This document shows positions 23,858 through 33,986 of a DNA stretch of 64,000 nucleotides, piece after piece (position 1 is the first letter of the stretch; each line of letters begins with the position of its first letter). The stretch is taken from assembly GCA_032717465.1 (NCBI GenBank), contig CM064697.1, forward strand, positions 2,533,501-2,597,500, given 5' to 3'. The position numbers were made by a program, and so were the translations under genes. The DNA is from Coenobita brevimanus. Its lineage: Eukaryota > Arthropoda > Malacostraca > Decapoda > Coenobitidae. The notes below the pieces were generated by a model, which made no database searches, was not told where the DNA came from, and saw nothing but the letters and a program-made list of their open reading frames with translations.

Positions 23858-24770
23858 AGTACCAGTGATGAAAGGTGTTAAACAAGGCGACACAATTTCA
23901 CTCCGGTTATTTACAGTATGCCCAGAAGACGTTTTCAGAAATTTGTGCTGGGATGACAAAGTAATTAATCTGACGTTGAGAGGTTGAACAGTTTAAGGCT
24001 TGTCGACGAAACTGTCTTTTGCAGTGAATCAGGGGAAGAACTGCAAAAAATGGTAGCTGACTTGAACAAGGAGAGTATGAAATCGTGGAACGTAACATGG
24101 CGAACGCGAACGTTATGCTAAACACACATGTTACATTACTCGCTTTAAAAATAATACAAAGAACTCATGTAAATTGAACTATACATAATCCTGGGGCAGA
24201 CATTTCAGAAAGTCACAGTTCAACACAATGAAATTAGGCGAAAAATAGGAACGAGATTGAGGGCTTTTGCTAAACTATAAGTACGAGAGATAAGGAATTT
24301 CTGTTATGTGAGGAGAGACGATCATGTAACTATTGTTTCATCCTTGTTCTAACTTATGGATCAGAAACGTGGAATCTAACAAAATCCTGGGAACATAAAC
24401 CTAGGAGTGTTAATACATGCATGATGAGGATAATATGTCACATGGGGAGATAAAAAGAGACCTTCCTGGATATGGGAACAGACAAAAGTTGAGAATGTAA
24501 TCAGTACAATAAGAAAGCATAAATGAATATGGACTGGCCACGTGTTTCGCACAACAGATAACAGGCGGACAGCCAGGGTGACCGTGTGGTACCCTAGAGA
24601 TGGAGTCGAGGAAGAGGGAGAAACAAACAAACAAACAAACAAAAACGAGATGAGATTAGGAAATTTGCTGGGACTGAATGGAACTGGCTAATAACCAGGA
24701 GTTGGAGTGGAAATAGAGGAGAGGGTTTTTTGTCCGGGAACGGACTGACAAAGGCTACTGCTGCTGCTGT
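23858..24770 (+). pseudogene. Decayed RTE-like LINE reverse transcriptase
   Basis: Fragments of a second non-LTR family, in order: KGVKQGDTISLRLF near 23868 (motif B region); LNSLRLVDETVFCSESGEEL near 23985, where the catalytic ADD of motif C now reads VDE; LTYGSETWNLTK near 24350; WTGHVFR and WYPRDG near 24533-24605 (C-terminal region); then RKFAGTEWN near 24657. A (CAAA)n microsatellite at 24620-24645 interrupts the C-terminus. Several frame changes and stops make it dead. The 5' part, including endonuclease and motif A, is missing. Confidence 0.8.
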
Positions 24771-26079
24771 TGATGATCATAGTATAGTATCGTGTTACTT
24801 TCCACGGATATGTGTCCAGCTTGCAAAATACTAAATGATTTGTGTACCTATCCAGCAAATACGGTTGTATTACCTGAGGAATATGTTAGGTTCTTCTGCT
24901 TGACCCTGAAATCACTGAGTGATGCAAGTCCCTAGGTTTTGACGTCCAGCTATGCTGTGGTTATGAGGAATGAGTAGCCTGCATCCCATTTCACGGGGTG
25001 CATTCAACAAAGAGATAGAAAAGTCAAAAACGGTTTAGCCTACATTCCATATATCCGAGTACTGCCAGCAAAGGTATACGAAGGCCAAATACGATCAGTC
25101 TTCACGTGCGTCAGAAATCATCGTCCATAACTGCCTTTGGGTTGTATTTAAGTTGGCTGGGGATTTTTTGTAACAGACCTTCTTTAACTATTTATTTTGT
25201 CTGTTACACGTACCTATTCCTTTGTTATTGACACAAACTGTCCACACTGAAAGACATATGCATGAGACACAAGAGAATATTATGGTGTGGTAGCATCTAT
25301 CAGATGGGAATGAGTATTGAAAAAGTGATCTCGAGCAGACAACATCGACAAGCCCTTGCGCAGACGCAGACACCGGCCTGTTGCATCTCGCAGTCAAGTT
25401 TACAATCCCTGATAAATTACACAAGCGTTAAATTACTAAATACGTCTGGCTAACAAATATGTTTTACCTGGAGTTAATAATATCAGCGCAAGCAGACTAA
25501 CTGTGCCCTCAGAATACTTTCTTGTATGTTGATTTCGTAAAGCGAATATTACAACCCGTCAACTGTGGGCATGTCGGGACTCGGGAGTAGGCGCCGGGTA
25601 GGGAAGAGTTGGCAGTTTATGGTGTGCTGTCTGGGTGTTCAGTGTTGTCGCCGAGTTCGTGGTGTCTATACATTGACTATATTTGACTCTACTGCGGTCG
25701 TTTTGCGTGCATCTAAACTGATTTATTGTGCTTACTTTGCTTGTACTGATTTATTAACTTTTTGCCGTAACTCAGGAGTGTAGTATTTGATATACTGCCA
25801 TCACGTGTGTGTGTGTGTGTGTGTGAGACTAAGTTAAACTTTTTGTTTTTAAGTAAGAAAGAAGATTTATATACGTTGTCGAAAAGAAAAAAAGAAGTGA
25901 AGCACAACATATAATTGTTTACCAGAAAAAGGTACCGATGCCATGGCAATACCTCTTCAGTTCGTGTTATTTGATCTTAAGTGTTGGAGGTCATCATGAA
26001 GCTGGGACACTTGATCACGATCTGGAATGAGGTAAGGAATACGTTCATGTGCTCGCATATGTTTTTTTCTCTCTCTCTG

Positions 26080-26083
<4 letters not shown>
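24771..26083. other. Unique sequence, no gene recognised
   Basis: Mixed composition. A short (GT)n lies at 25805-25825. A weak start-plus-splice-donor pattern at 25996-26037 is discussed under findings. No domain was recognised in any frame. Confidence 0.3.

Positions 26084-26153
<70 letters not shown>
26084..26153. repeat. (TA)n microsatellite
   Basis: About 70 bp of TA dinucleotides. Confidence 0.97.
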
Positions 26154-26154
<1 letters not shown>

Positions 26155-26204
26155 CATCCTGGGAAGGTTAGTATCCAATGAAGACATATTTAAATGGAGA
26201 AGGT

Positions 26205-26735
26205 GAAGTTTAAATATGCGTAGTTGAGAATGAAGGTGGGGTTACGCCAGGGATATATAATGTCTCCAAGGCTGTTAAGTCTGTTCATAGGCAGGGTGAT
26301 GAAAGTACTGTAGATAGTCGGGGTACTGAGATGGACGAGTTTTGGGATGCATACAGGAGTTGGCAAATAATTGTTGTCAGAGTATGAAACAGAATAGGTC
26401 GCAGGCCAGCCAGGTAGGTCAAATTCAGCAGTTGGTATAATGAGTTTGGACGGGTTCGTGAAAAGATGGAGAGGAAGTGAGAGAAACTCTGAGTAGACGT
26501 GATGCACTTGGGACAGTGTGCAAGGATATGACGGTTACCCTAATCAGTGAGGGTGTAGAGAAAGTTAAGTAATGTATGTACCATACCTGAGGATGAAGAG
26601 AGCAGGGACCTGAAATATGCCATAGATTGAGGGGGGGGGGGGGAAAGTTCGTAAGGAGAGATCAGCTTCAGTGTCTGTATTGGAGAAAATGCGAGACTTG
26701 GGTCCTGGGGGCCGTGCTTATAAAACCTACATCAT
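26205..26735 (+). pseudogene. Heavily decayed RTE-like LINE fragment
   Basis: VGLRQGYIMSPRLL near 26236 corresponds to reverse transcriptase motif B (family form LRQGC-MSPWLF). EFGRVREKMERK near 26448 corresponds to the post-catalytic EFGRVC block. The letters CETWVL near 26693 match the YGCETW block. Stops and frame changes lie between them. The catalytic ADD block is not recognisable. A poly(G) at 26631-26643 interrupts. Confidence 0.7.
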
Positions 26736-27110
26736 AGTTAGGTGAGTCAGAAATATGGGACATAAGGAGCAGTTCATCATAACAAAGTCAGACTTTGTTA
26801 GGTCGAAATCACAATTTGCTGAGATAGCGTACGGTATGTAGCACTTCGTAGTTTTGAAACAAAAAAAAGAAAAAAAGAAAAAGAAAAGACGTAACAAAAA
26901 ATCTAAAATTACTACGATATTTTTCTTAAATGTTTCTGGGGAAAAGTTTACTGAATAACGGCAAGTTTTTAGAAATTATTTATTTACCACTTTGTTTTAC
27001 TGTGGACGAGGACATGTTGCTTCACCATTCCATGCTGTAAACAAACACCACCTCCGCCAGCAGCGGCATGGCCGTGGAGAACAACAGTGCCATAGTGAAA
27101 TGCACACGCG
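26736..27110. other. Unique or AT-rich sequence
   Basis: Poly(A)-rich patch at 26862-26890. The part from about 26990 continues the Harbinger-side sequence without recognisable motifs. Confidence 0.3.
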
Positions 27111-27376
27111 GTCGTCACCACAACAGAGTTGCATTTTTCTAGTTGTAAGGTAACGGAGCAGTTTAAACTTACGTTTCTGCCGTGAGAGCCTTGTTTCTTG
27201 CCGCCGGTCTTGTTAGGGTCTCCCATAAAAAAATTGTCAAAAATTATGCCTGCACGGCCCAAGCGGGATCTCTTTACCAGTTCTGCGTCACGTAGCTCAT
27301 TAAGTACATCTTTCCTGTCACGAAAATGTCTTGGTTGACGGTGGCGGATTTTTGTTGTGGTTCGGCGGCCATATAA
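27111..27376 (-). pseudogene. PIF/Harbinger transposase N-terminal fragment
   Basis: On the minus strand from 27376, one frame reads PRHFRDRKDVLNELRD, then AELVKRSRLGRAGI. About 60 bases later a second frame, from 27164 to 27111, reads KLLRYLTTRKMQLCCGDD. Both blocks are the expected order of the N-terminal region of HARBI1-like nucleases (family forms FRDR...LNELSDAELIKRYRLDRAGI and LRYLATGKMQLCNGDD). The catalytic DDE region is absent. A frame change lies between the blocks. An ATG in good context at 27372 is in yet another frame. No terminal repeats were located. Confidence 0.7.
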
Positions 27377-27399
27377 ACCTGTATGATCGAGTTAATAGA

Positions 27400-27700
27400 G
27401 GTGCTGTACAACAATATACAGTGCGCTGAATTGTACATTAGTGTAAATTAGTGGTTTCAGTGTTATTGTTCATTAGTGTTCTACTGTATTATATGCTCAT
27501 CAGTGTTGTGTAGTACTATAAATTAGTGTTTTGCAGTATTAACGTATGCTTTAGGTTGGTAGAAAATTATAGTGTGCATTAATGTTGTGTATAGTAGTGT
27601 ACAGCAATGTTAGTGCGAAATAGTGTAAGGTGTAGTGCTGTGGAGTAATATAATATGTTCTGTTGTGCAGCAGTGTACACAGTCAGGACAAGATCCTCTA
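27400..27700. repeat. Degenerate GTGTTGTACATTAGTGT repeats
   Basis: Many variants of CATTAGTGTT, GTGTTGTGTAGTA and GTGTACAGCA without fixed period. Similar words reappear at 29030-29260. Confidence 0.6.
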
Positions 27701-27756
27701 GGAGAATAGCCTAATAGGTCAAGCCTCTATAAAAAAATCCCCTTTCTAATATAGTT

Positions 27757-28215
27757 TCAAGATGGGTTAAGTTAATTTAAAATCAAGATTAGGTTATTTG
27801 TAAGTTAATTTTTGTTAGGTTGGGTTTGTTTATTTGTGGATTGGATTATTGTAAGGTTAGCTTAGTTTAATTTGGGCTCATGTAAGGTTAGGTTAGTACT
27901 GGGTTAGGTTAGGTTAATTTACTAATTAGGTTAGGTTAGGTTATATGTTGGTTAGATTAGGTTTACTTTTGTTAGGTAAGATTTGTTTATTTTTGGATTG
28001 AGTAATGATAAGGTTAGCTATGTTAAACTAATGTTAGGCTAATTTAAGGTTAGGTGAGATTAGGTTAGTTTAAGAATTGGGTTAAGCTTTGGTTACTTTT
28101 AGCTTAAAACTTGATTATTTTAAATTTAGGTTATTTAAGTTAGGGTAGTTTATTACTGGAATGGGGTGGGTTAAAATTAGCTTAATTTATCAGGCTAGGC
28201 CAATATAAGTTTGGG
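27757..28215. repeat. Interstitial TTAGG-type array, left
   Basis: Degenerate pentanucleotide array with runs such as GGTTAGGTTAGGTTA and ATTAGGTTAGGTTAGG, mixed with GGTTA/AGTTT variants. TTAGG is the ancestral arthropod telomere repeat. Confidence 0.8.
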
Positions 28216-28630
28216 GTTATGTTGAGTTAGCATATGATAGTTGGGTGAAGAGCGCAAGGGGAATTTTGACATTTCAAAAGGGCAATTAAAGAAAAAAAAA
28301 AGGTCATAAAAGCCTGTTATGTTGGTTAGGTTTGATGGTTTTTGGCTTTTAATTTGTGCCTTCTAAGAGTAAGGACAAAATTTGGATCCTAACATAATTG
28401 TTATGCCCATATAAAAGTACAGAATCCTAATATAAATAGAATATACCAAAAGTTTCCCTAAAACCACTAAATTCCATGCCATAAAAATTTAAGATTAACT
28501 CAAGTATATATTTATTCAAAACTTCCAAGGAGGGATGGAATCCCCTCTTGGGACTTAGAAAGGAATTATTCAGTATTTTCTGGCAAAAGTGAGGAATGAC
28601 TGAGAACAGTATATATGTGAATCTCGACCA
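28216..28630. other. AT-rich unique spacer between TTAGG arrays
   Basis: No gene or repeat recognised. It separates two arrays of the same orientation. Confidence 0.4.
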
Positions 28631-28631
28631 A

Positions 28632-28925
28632 GGTTAGGGTTAGATAAATTTAGCTTGTTAGGTCAGGTTAAGATTATTATTATTTATTTATTTTTTTTTT
28701 CCTGGCTTAGGTTAGCTTGTTCTATGTGGCTCTTATGTTTGTTCAGCTAAGTTCTGTTAGGTTAGGTTATTTAGCTAGGTATGGTTAGGTTGTTAGTTAA
28801 GGTTAGGTTGTTAGGTAAGGTGAAGTTGTTTGGTTAGGGTTTGGTTAGGTTAGGCTGGTTGGCTTAGCTTAGGCTGTTCAGTTACCTTAGGTCAGGTTAC
28901 TTTAGGTTCTTAGGTCAGGATAGGT
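28632..28925. repeat. Interstitial TTAGG-type array, right
   Basis: GTTAGGTTAGGTTATTTAG, GGTTAGGTTGTTAG and similar, in the same orientation as the left array. Confidence 0.8.
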
Positions 28926-29029
28926 TACTGTTAAGCAAAAAATAAAAAATAAATAAAAGAACGCAAATTTATTTTCTTTGTTGGAGCTTTTATCCCAGGG
29001 TGCTTTTTCTAGGGTGTTTTTGTTTGACA

Positions 29030-29260
29030 TAAAATGTCAGATACAGTACTGTACAGTGTACAGAAGTGTCAGTTTAGTTTTGCACAACGCACATTAATGT
29101 CGTAATGAGTGTTGTACAGCTGAAATGTTAAATATAAGAGCAATTCACTATGTACAGTATACTGAAGGCATTTTAATGTACTCATACATTATTGTATAAT
29201 AGTAATGTACAGTACTGCTGCACAACATACAGCAATAGTTATGCTGGTAATAATGTGAGT
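29030..29260. repeat. Degenerate TACAGTACTGTACAG repeats
   Basis: Words TACAGTACTGTACAGTGTA, CACATTAATGT and TGTACAGTACTGCTGCACAA. They resemble the array at 27400-27700 on the other side of the TTAGG arrays. Confidence 0.55.
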
Positions 29261-29400
29261 AATGCTTTCTGCTAACTGCACATCCCAAACTGACAAACAC
29301 TTCATATATTTCATTCAAGATGGTTTCTTGCTCGTCCTATTGGTTCCCCCTTCCCCCACGTTGTAGCGGGTTATGAAGATCATATGCGCATACTTATATG

Positions 29401-29899
29401 CAGGGCTGGGGTCAGTTATGAATTGACTTGGAATCGATAAAAAAAAAAAACTGTGAACTGAAATTGAATTGGAACTGAGAATAATATAAAAATAAAATTA
29501 ATTGAATTGGAATTGATATCAGTGAGTTGATTTGAACTGATGACTGATTTGATTAAATAACATTTTATACTGTAATAAGCGAATTCATTATTGTACAATA
29601 ATTAACCTACAGTATACACAAATATACAGTAAAATATACAGTTTGCTATTAAAAAAAAAAATAATAATAATTTGAAACCTCATTTTTTATTTCTTTCCGT
29701 TAGGTTAATGGTACTGGTAGATTAAAATTGATTTTGAATTGAAAACATTTTAATTGAATGGAATATCGACCATAATGAACTGAACTGAATTGGAATTGAA
29801 GATTTCGGTTTTTATGAATGAACTGGATTGAATTGGAATTGATTAATTCAAAATTTATTCTGAATTGGAATTGACGAAAATGAATTGATCCCAGCCCTG
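29401..29899. mobile_element. Non-autonomous hAT-type element with 8-bp TSD
   Basis: Begins CAGGGCTGGGGTCA and ends with the inverse (complement CAGGGCTGGGATCA). It is flanked by CTTATATG at 29393-29400 and CCTATATG at 29900-29907, an 8-bp target duplication with one mismatch. The subterminal regions carry many GAATTGGAATT-like words on both sides. It has no transposase. The 8-bp duplication, CAG start and iterated subterminal words fit the hAT superfamily. Confidence 0.85.
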
Positions 29900-29979
29900 C
29901 CTATATGCATACACATGTGTGTATGTAGGTATACTACGTACTGGTACCATTACGGTAATACCTCATCCATTCCTTACTT

Positions 29980-30350
29980 GTTTCCCTCATTCTCTTTTTC
30001 CATCTCCTTCCTCCAAACCGTCCTTCCCTATGCCTCCTTCATAATCCCCTTTCTTCTTCCATCCTCTTCCTTTCATATATACCTCCGACATAAATCCATC
30101 GGATCATCGTACATCTCTCTCTTCCTTTCCCTTCTAATTTCCATCATTCTCTTCTTCCACCCCCCCTGGTATGCCTTCCATTTTCTTTAAGGTCTGTGCT
30201 TCATAACTTCATTCTCCCTCCCACCTCCTCGTGCTCTATCCGTCTCTCTCTTTTAGAGTGTCATTTCACCACCAAATCCTCATTCACCTCCTTCCCTCCC
30301 CCACTCCTTTCTTCCCTTCTCCAGCCTCTCCTCGCCTCCATTGCCTCCTC
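29980..30350. repeat. Pyrimidine-rich tract
   Basis: C/T-rich; frames are compositional. Confidence 0.75.
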
Positions 30351-30597
30351 GCCTCGCCTCGCCGCCGTAATCCCGTGGTGTGACAGTAAGCCGTGGTGCG
30401 GGTGTCAGAGGCAGGGGCGCTAATCACGTGAAGACCCACACTCACCCACCCTCATCACCGCTAATTTCTCGTAGCTGGGGGAGGGGGGGAGGCCGCTGCT
30501 CTGATTCCATATTTACAAACTTTCTTGAACTTATGTTGAGAATAAGATTGCTTGGAAGAATTATGATCACATATGGAAGCATCGTTATTTTCCTTAT
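30351..30597. other. CpG-containing island and spacer
   Basis: 30355-30440 has GCCGCCGTAATCCCGTGGTG and an E-box CACGTG at 30427. 30500-30540 has CATATTTACAAACTTTCTTG, a word shared with 35660 and, inverted, with 36920. No gene. Confidence 0.3.
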
Positions 30598-31357
30598 GTG
30601 TTGTTAGGTGAAGACAAAGGGGAGCTACAAGGCTTGGTGGATGAGTTTGGGAGAGTGTGTAAGAAACGGAATCTAAAGGTGAATGTAGGGAAGAGTAAAG
30701 TTATGGTCTTCGAGAGAGGTGAAGTCAGTGAATGTACGGTGAGGTTGGATGATGAGGAAATGGAAAATGTGAGTACGTTTAAGTACTTAGGTAGTGTGAT
30801 AGGATGGAAGTTTGGAGAATGAAGTGCTAGAAAGGGTACAACAAGGAAGAAAGGTTGCCTTTTCCTTGAAGGCAGTGATAAGAAACAGGGAAGTGAGCAT
30901 GGAAGTGAAAAAGTTATTACATGATAGTATTATGATACCAACTCTAACCTATGGAAGTGAAGCTCGAACGTTGTTGGAGGGACACAAGTCAAGAGTGAGA
31001 GCAGTGGAAATGAGTTATGTGAGAAGAGCCTGTGGAGTCACATAGAGAGACAGACTGACAAATGAGGATGTGAAGGAGCGTTGTGTTGTGGATGTGGATG
31101 TGATAGGAGGCGTTAGTAGAAACACATTGAGGTGGTTTGTCCATGTGGCGAGGATGGAGAGTAAGAGACTGACGAGGAGAGTGTATTTGAGTGAGGTGGA
31201 GGGGGAGAGAGAGAGGGGAAGGCAAAGGATGAGATGGAGGGATGGAGTGGAGAGGTGTATGAGAGAGGGGGGTGTGAATTGGGAGCAGGGCAGTGAAATG
31301 GCGGGGGACAGGGTGATGTGGAGGCGATTTGTTTGTGGCCACCCCGTATGGGATTAA
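30598..31357 (+). pseudogene. C-terminal reverse transcriptase region of RTE-like LINE
   Basis: Reads LLGEDKGELQGLVDEFGRVC, NLKVNVGKSKVMVF and TFKYLGSVIG to about 30810. A frameshift moves it to the next frame, with LTYGSEARTL and VRRACGVT. A TAG stop follows at 31043-31045, after which the same frame resumes with DRLTNEDVKERC, NTLRWFVHVARM, RGRQRMRWRDGVERC and VCGHPVWD to the stop at 31355-31357. These are the conserved blocks downstream of the catalytic site in RTE-like enzymes. The catalytic core and endonuclease are missing, so it is inactive. Confidence 0.85.
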
Positions 31358-31388
31358 GGCATCTGGCAATAGATAGATAGATAGATAG
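30598..31388 (+). mobile_element. 5'-truncated RTE-like LINE with TAGA tail
   Basis: 3' part of an RTE-like element. It starts just after where the catalytic ADD block would be and ends in a (TAGA)n tail at 31367-31388. The adjacent hAT insertion begins 18 bp later. Confidence 0.8.
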
Positions 31389-31390
31389 GA
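31361..31390. repeat. (TAGA)n tail of LINE
   Basis: Tetranucleotide run directly at the LINE 3' end, likely templated during insertion. Confidence 0.9.
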
Positions 31391-31484
31391 TATCATAATC
31401 ACCGCCAGACATGGGCATGATTATTTAAAAAGATTATGATTTGATTTTGATTATTGCCCTGAATATTTTTGTGATTATGATTTG

Positions 31485-31855
31485 ACGTGGAGGACAGGTT
31501 GACGAATGAAGAAGTGAAGGAACGTTGTGGGGTGGATGTGGATGTGGTTGAGAAGATTAGGAGAAATACACTGAGGTGGTTTGGACATGTGGAGAGAATG
31601 GAGAATGAAAGACTGACTAAGAGGGTGTATGTAGGCGAGGTGGAGGGAGGGAGAGGGAGGGGTAGACCGAGGATGAGGTGGAGGGATGGAGTAGAGAGGT
31701 ATACAGTATGAGGGAGAGGGGGGTGAGTTGGGGAGAGGGTAGTCAAATGGTGGGTGACAGAGCGACTTGGAGGCATTTTGTCTGCGGCCACCCTTTGCGG
31801 GATTAGGGCGTCGGGCTATAGATAGATAGCTATAGATAGATAGATAGATAAGTAG
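31485..31855 (+). mobile_element. RTE-like LINE 3' fragment nested in the hAT element
   Basis: Same family as the copy at 30598. It reads DRLTNEEVKERCGVDVDV, NTLRWFGHVERM, GRGRPRMRWRDGVERY and ends in a TAGA tail at 31817-31855. ATGATTTG at 31477-31484 and 31856-31863 is the probable 8-bp target duplication, with the caution that the host element is rich in that word. It is better preserved than the outer copy in this segment. Confidence 0.85.
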
Positions 31856-32489
31856 ATGATTTGGTTAGGATTAATCCATTTTATTTTTTCTGATTTGGCT
31901 ATGATTTGATTATGATTATTATGTTTTAGCATTTTTTATAATTAAATTTTTCTTAAATTTTTATTATTATGATTAAATTATGATTTTAATCATATTAAAT
32001 TGTGATTATTTGTTAAATTTAAGATCATATTATTATAGTGATTATGATTTAGGTTACTTTTTATGGAGGTCATAAATTTTTCAAAAAGTATTTTAGTGGT
32101 AATTCATAAGTGGTAGCAATGCATACTATATAGTCCTCCATAACTGCTTAATGAGCTTTCTTTTTATTAAAATAATGACCATTTTAAATCAGTGTTCAAC
32201 TCATGAAAAAAATACAAATACAAATTGTAAGGTTTTATTAGTTATGATAACACCATTACCGTACCGTTAACAAACGTCAGATACTACAAATTTGCATCAT
32301 ATAACCAAAATGCACTAACTCAAAAATATATTTCATGCTCAAACTAAAAATACTTCAGTCTGTGAATTAAAAAAAAAAACTGCAAAAACATACTGATATG
32401 ATGGTATCACACATAAAACAAAGTATAAAAATTGTTTAACTTAAAACTAAGTCTGGATTCATATCCTCACTGACAGGCAAGTTTTAAGA

Positions 32490-33775
32490 AGTTCATAAAT
32501 GAATATGCTTGTTGCATTTGATAAACATCAGCTCCTCAAAGCGGACATTAGTCATTTTACAGCACTCAGGTCGAATGACTTTTCCAGCAGTGGAGAAACG
32601 TCTCTCAACTGGTGTTGAAGATGCAGGGATGCACAAATAGCAGAGGGCTAATTTTGTCAGCTCTGGGAATGTCACTTGATTCTGTTGCCAGAAGAGAAGG
32701 GGATCAGTTTCATCATCTGCTGTTGGCTGACTCAGATAAGATTCTGCTTGTGATTGAAATGATGATTATGATGATGAGGGCACTGAAGGGCTGCTTGATG
32801 GCACCATGAACTTGAACAGCTTTGCGCCTCTTTTTGGGTGCGGCTCCTGGGGCGGCCGCGTCACTGGTCTCACTAGAATCACTGGAAGTAATTTCAGCTA
32901 CTTTTGAGTTCAGAAGAGCTTTCACCATCATAACTTCGTCTGCTGAACACCAGTCCATCTTGAAATGTGGATCTAGAAGGGAAACCAGCTGAAAAATCTC
33001 TATGTCTTCATCGATGCTCAACCTCCTGTCAGTAGAGTTCATGAGAGTGGTAACCATCTTTGACTTATACACAAGTGATAGTTGTTGAAGTTCAGCTTTC
33101 AGTCCATGAATACATGGAATAATCTTGATGTTACTGTATTCTCTCCTTGGCATTCTAGAGTTGTTACCTCAAAAGGTGTTAGGATGTCAGTGATTTCTGT
33201 GATGAGATTAAGTTCGTATTTGTTCAGCTTTCCTGGGTCAGTACTGAGAACAGAACGATGCATTTATTACTGCTGTTCCATCCGGCAGAGTTCTTGGCAT
33301 GGGGTCTGCATTCACCTTCAAGAATGTTCGAAGCAAGAGCAGAGTGGTGAATGTGGGATACGAGACGAGAGGCTTTTCCAATGACCTCTGATACAGGTCC
33401 AGTTTCCTCCAGGCCATCCTTCACATTATTTTGTAAGTTGTGAAGAAAATAGCAAACATGCCCAGGCAAGAGCTCCAGGATCTTCTCGTTATTTGCAGGT
33501 ACGTCAAGGGCATCCTCTTCATCCTCACTCTCACTGACAGAATCTTGAGCGGCATCTTGATCATCAGTGCCAGGCAGTGTCACAAAAGCTTTCAGCATAT
33601 TACTGGCACTGTCTGTAACAACTATGAGGATCTTATATTCACGGTTAAAGCTTGTAATGATTTTGTGTGGGTATGGAAGTTTGAAGTTCAACGAACATTG
33701 CCACCAACTAGCTTGTTACAGTGCTTACACTTTAACTTCACTCGAATGTTGGGATCTGCTGTAGATGACCCATGA
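32490..33775 (-). pseudogene. hAT (ZBED-like) transposase, deleted and frameshifted
   Basis: Cut-and-paste transposase remnant, read from 33775 down. First comes a partial BED zinc finger, VKLKCKHCNKLVGGNVR (C-x2-C). Then, after an apparent deletion of most of the middle, the catalytic block IVVTDSASNMLKAF near 33620. Next are an acidic insert, FLHNLQNNVKDGL, NLITEITDILTPFE, KIIPCIHGLKAEL near 33120 and LVSLLDPHFK near 32980. Last is the C-terminal dimerisation block YLCIPASSTPVERRFS, TAGKVIRPE and FEELMFIKCNKHI, ending near 32493. At least three frame changes (near 33245, 33148 and 32690-32790) and the deletion make it inactive. The region near 32760 carries an ATC microsatellite. The family usually has about 550-700 residues; this remnant covers clearly less. 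Confidence 0.9.
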
Positions 33776-33986
33776 ATATCATTTTTTAATCATTGATTAT
33801 TGCTTGCAGATTTTTAATTATGATTTGATTATGATTTTAACTACTGTTTAAATTTTGATTAGATTAGATTATGATTATATAACTTACCAAGAAATTGATT
33901 ATGATTTGATTATGAATACATAATCACGGCCATGGATTACGATTTTTTTATTAATAATCATAACCTTGCCCATGTCTGATCACCGC

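Larger units (their letters stand above)
31406..33978 (-). mobile_element. hAT transposon with perfect 8-bp target duplication
   Basis: Ends CAGACATGGGCA at 31406-31417 and its inverse at 33967-33978. It is flanked by identical ATCACCGC at 31398-31405 and 33979-33986. Subterminal GATTATGATTT words are iterated at both ends (31420-31484, 31860-32060, 33780-33966). Length 2573 bp, including a 371-bp LINE insertion. The transposase remnant is on the minus strand. Boundary evidence is strong. Confidence 0.95.

Noticed and set aside
27160..27175. GTAAGT splice donor in the Harbinger fragment
   Set aside because: The transposase homology continues straight across it in another frame, so the donor-like word is coincidental.
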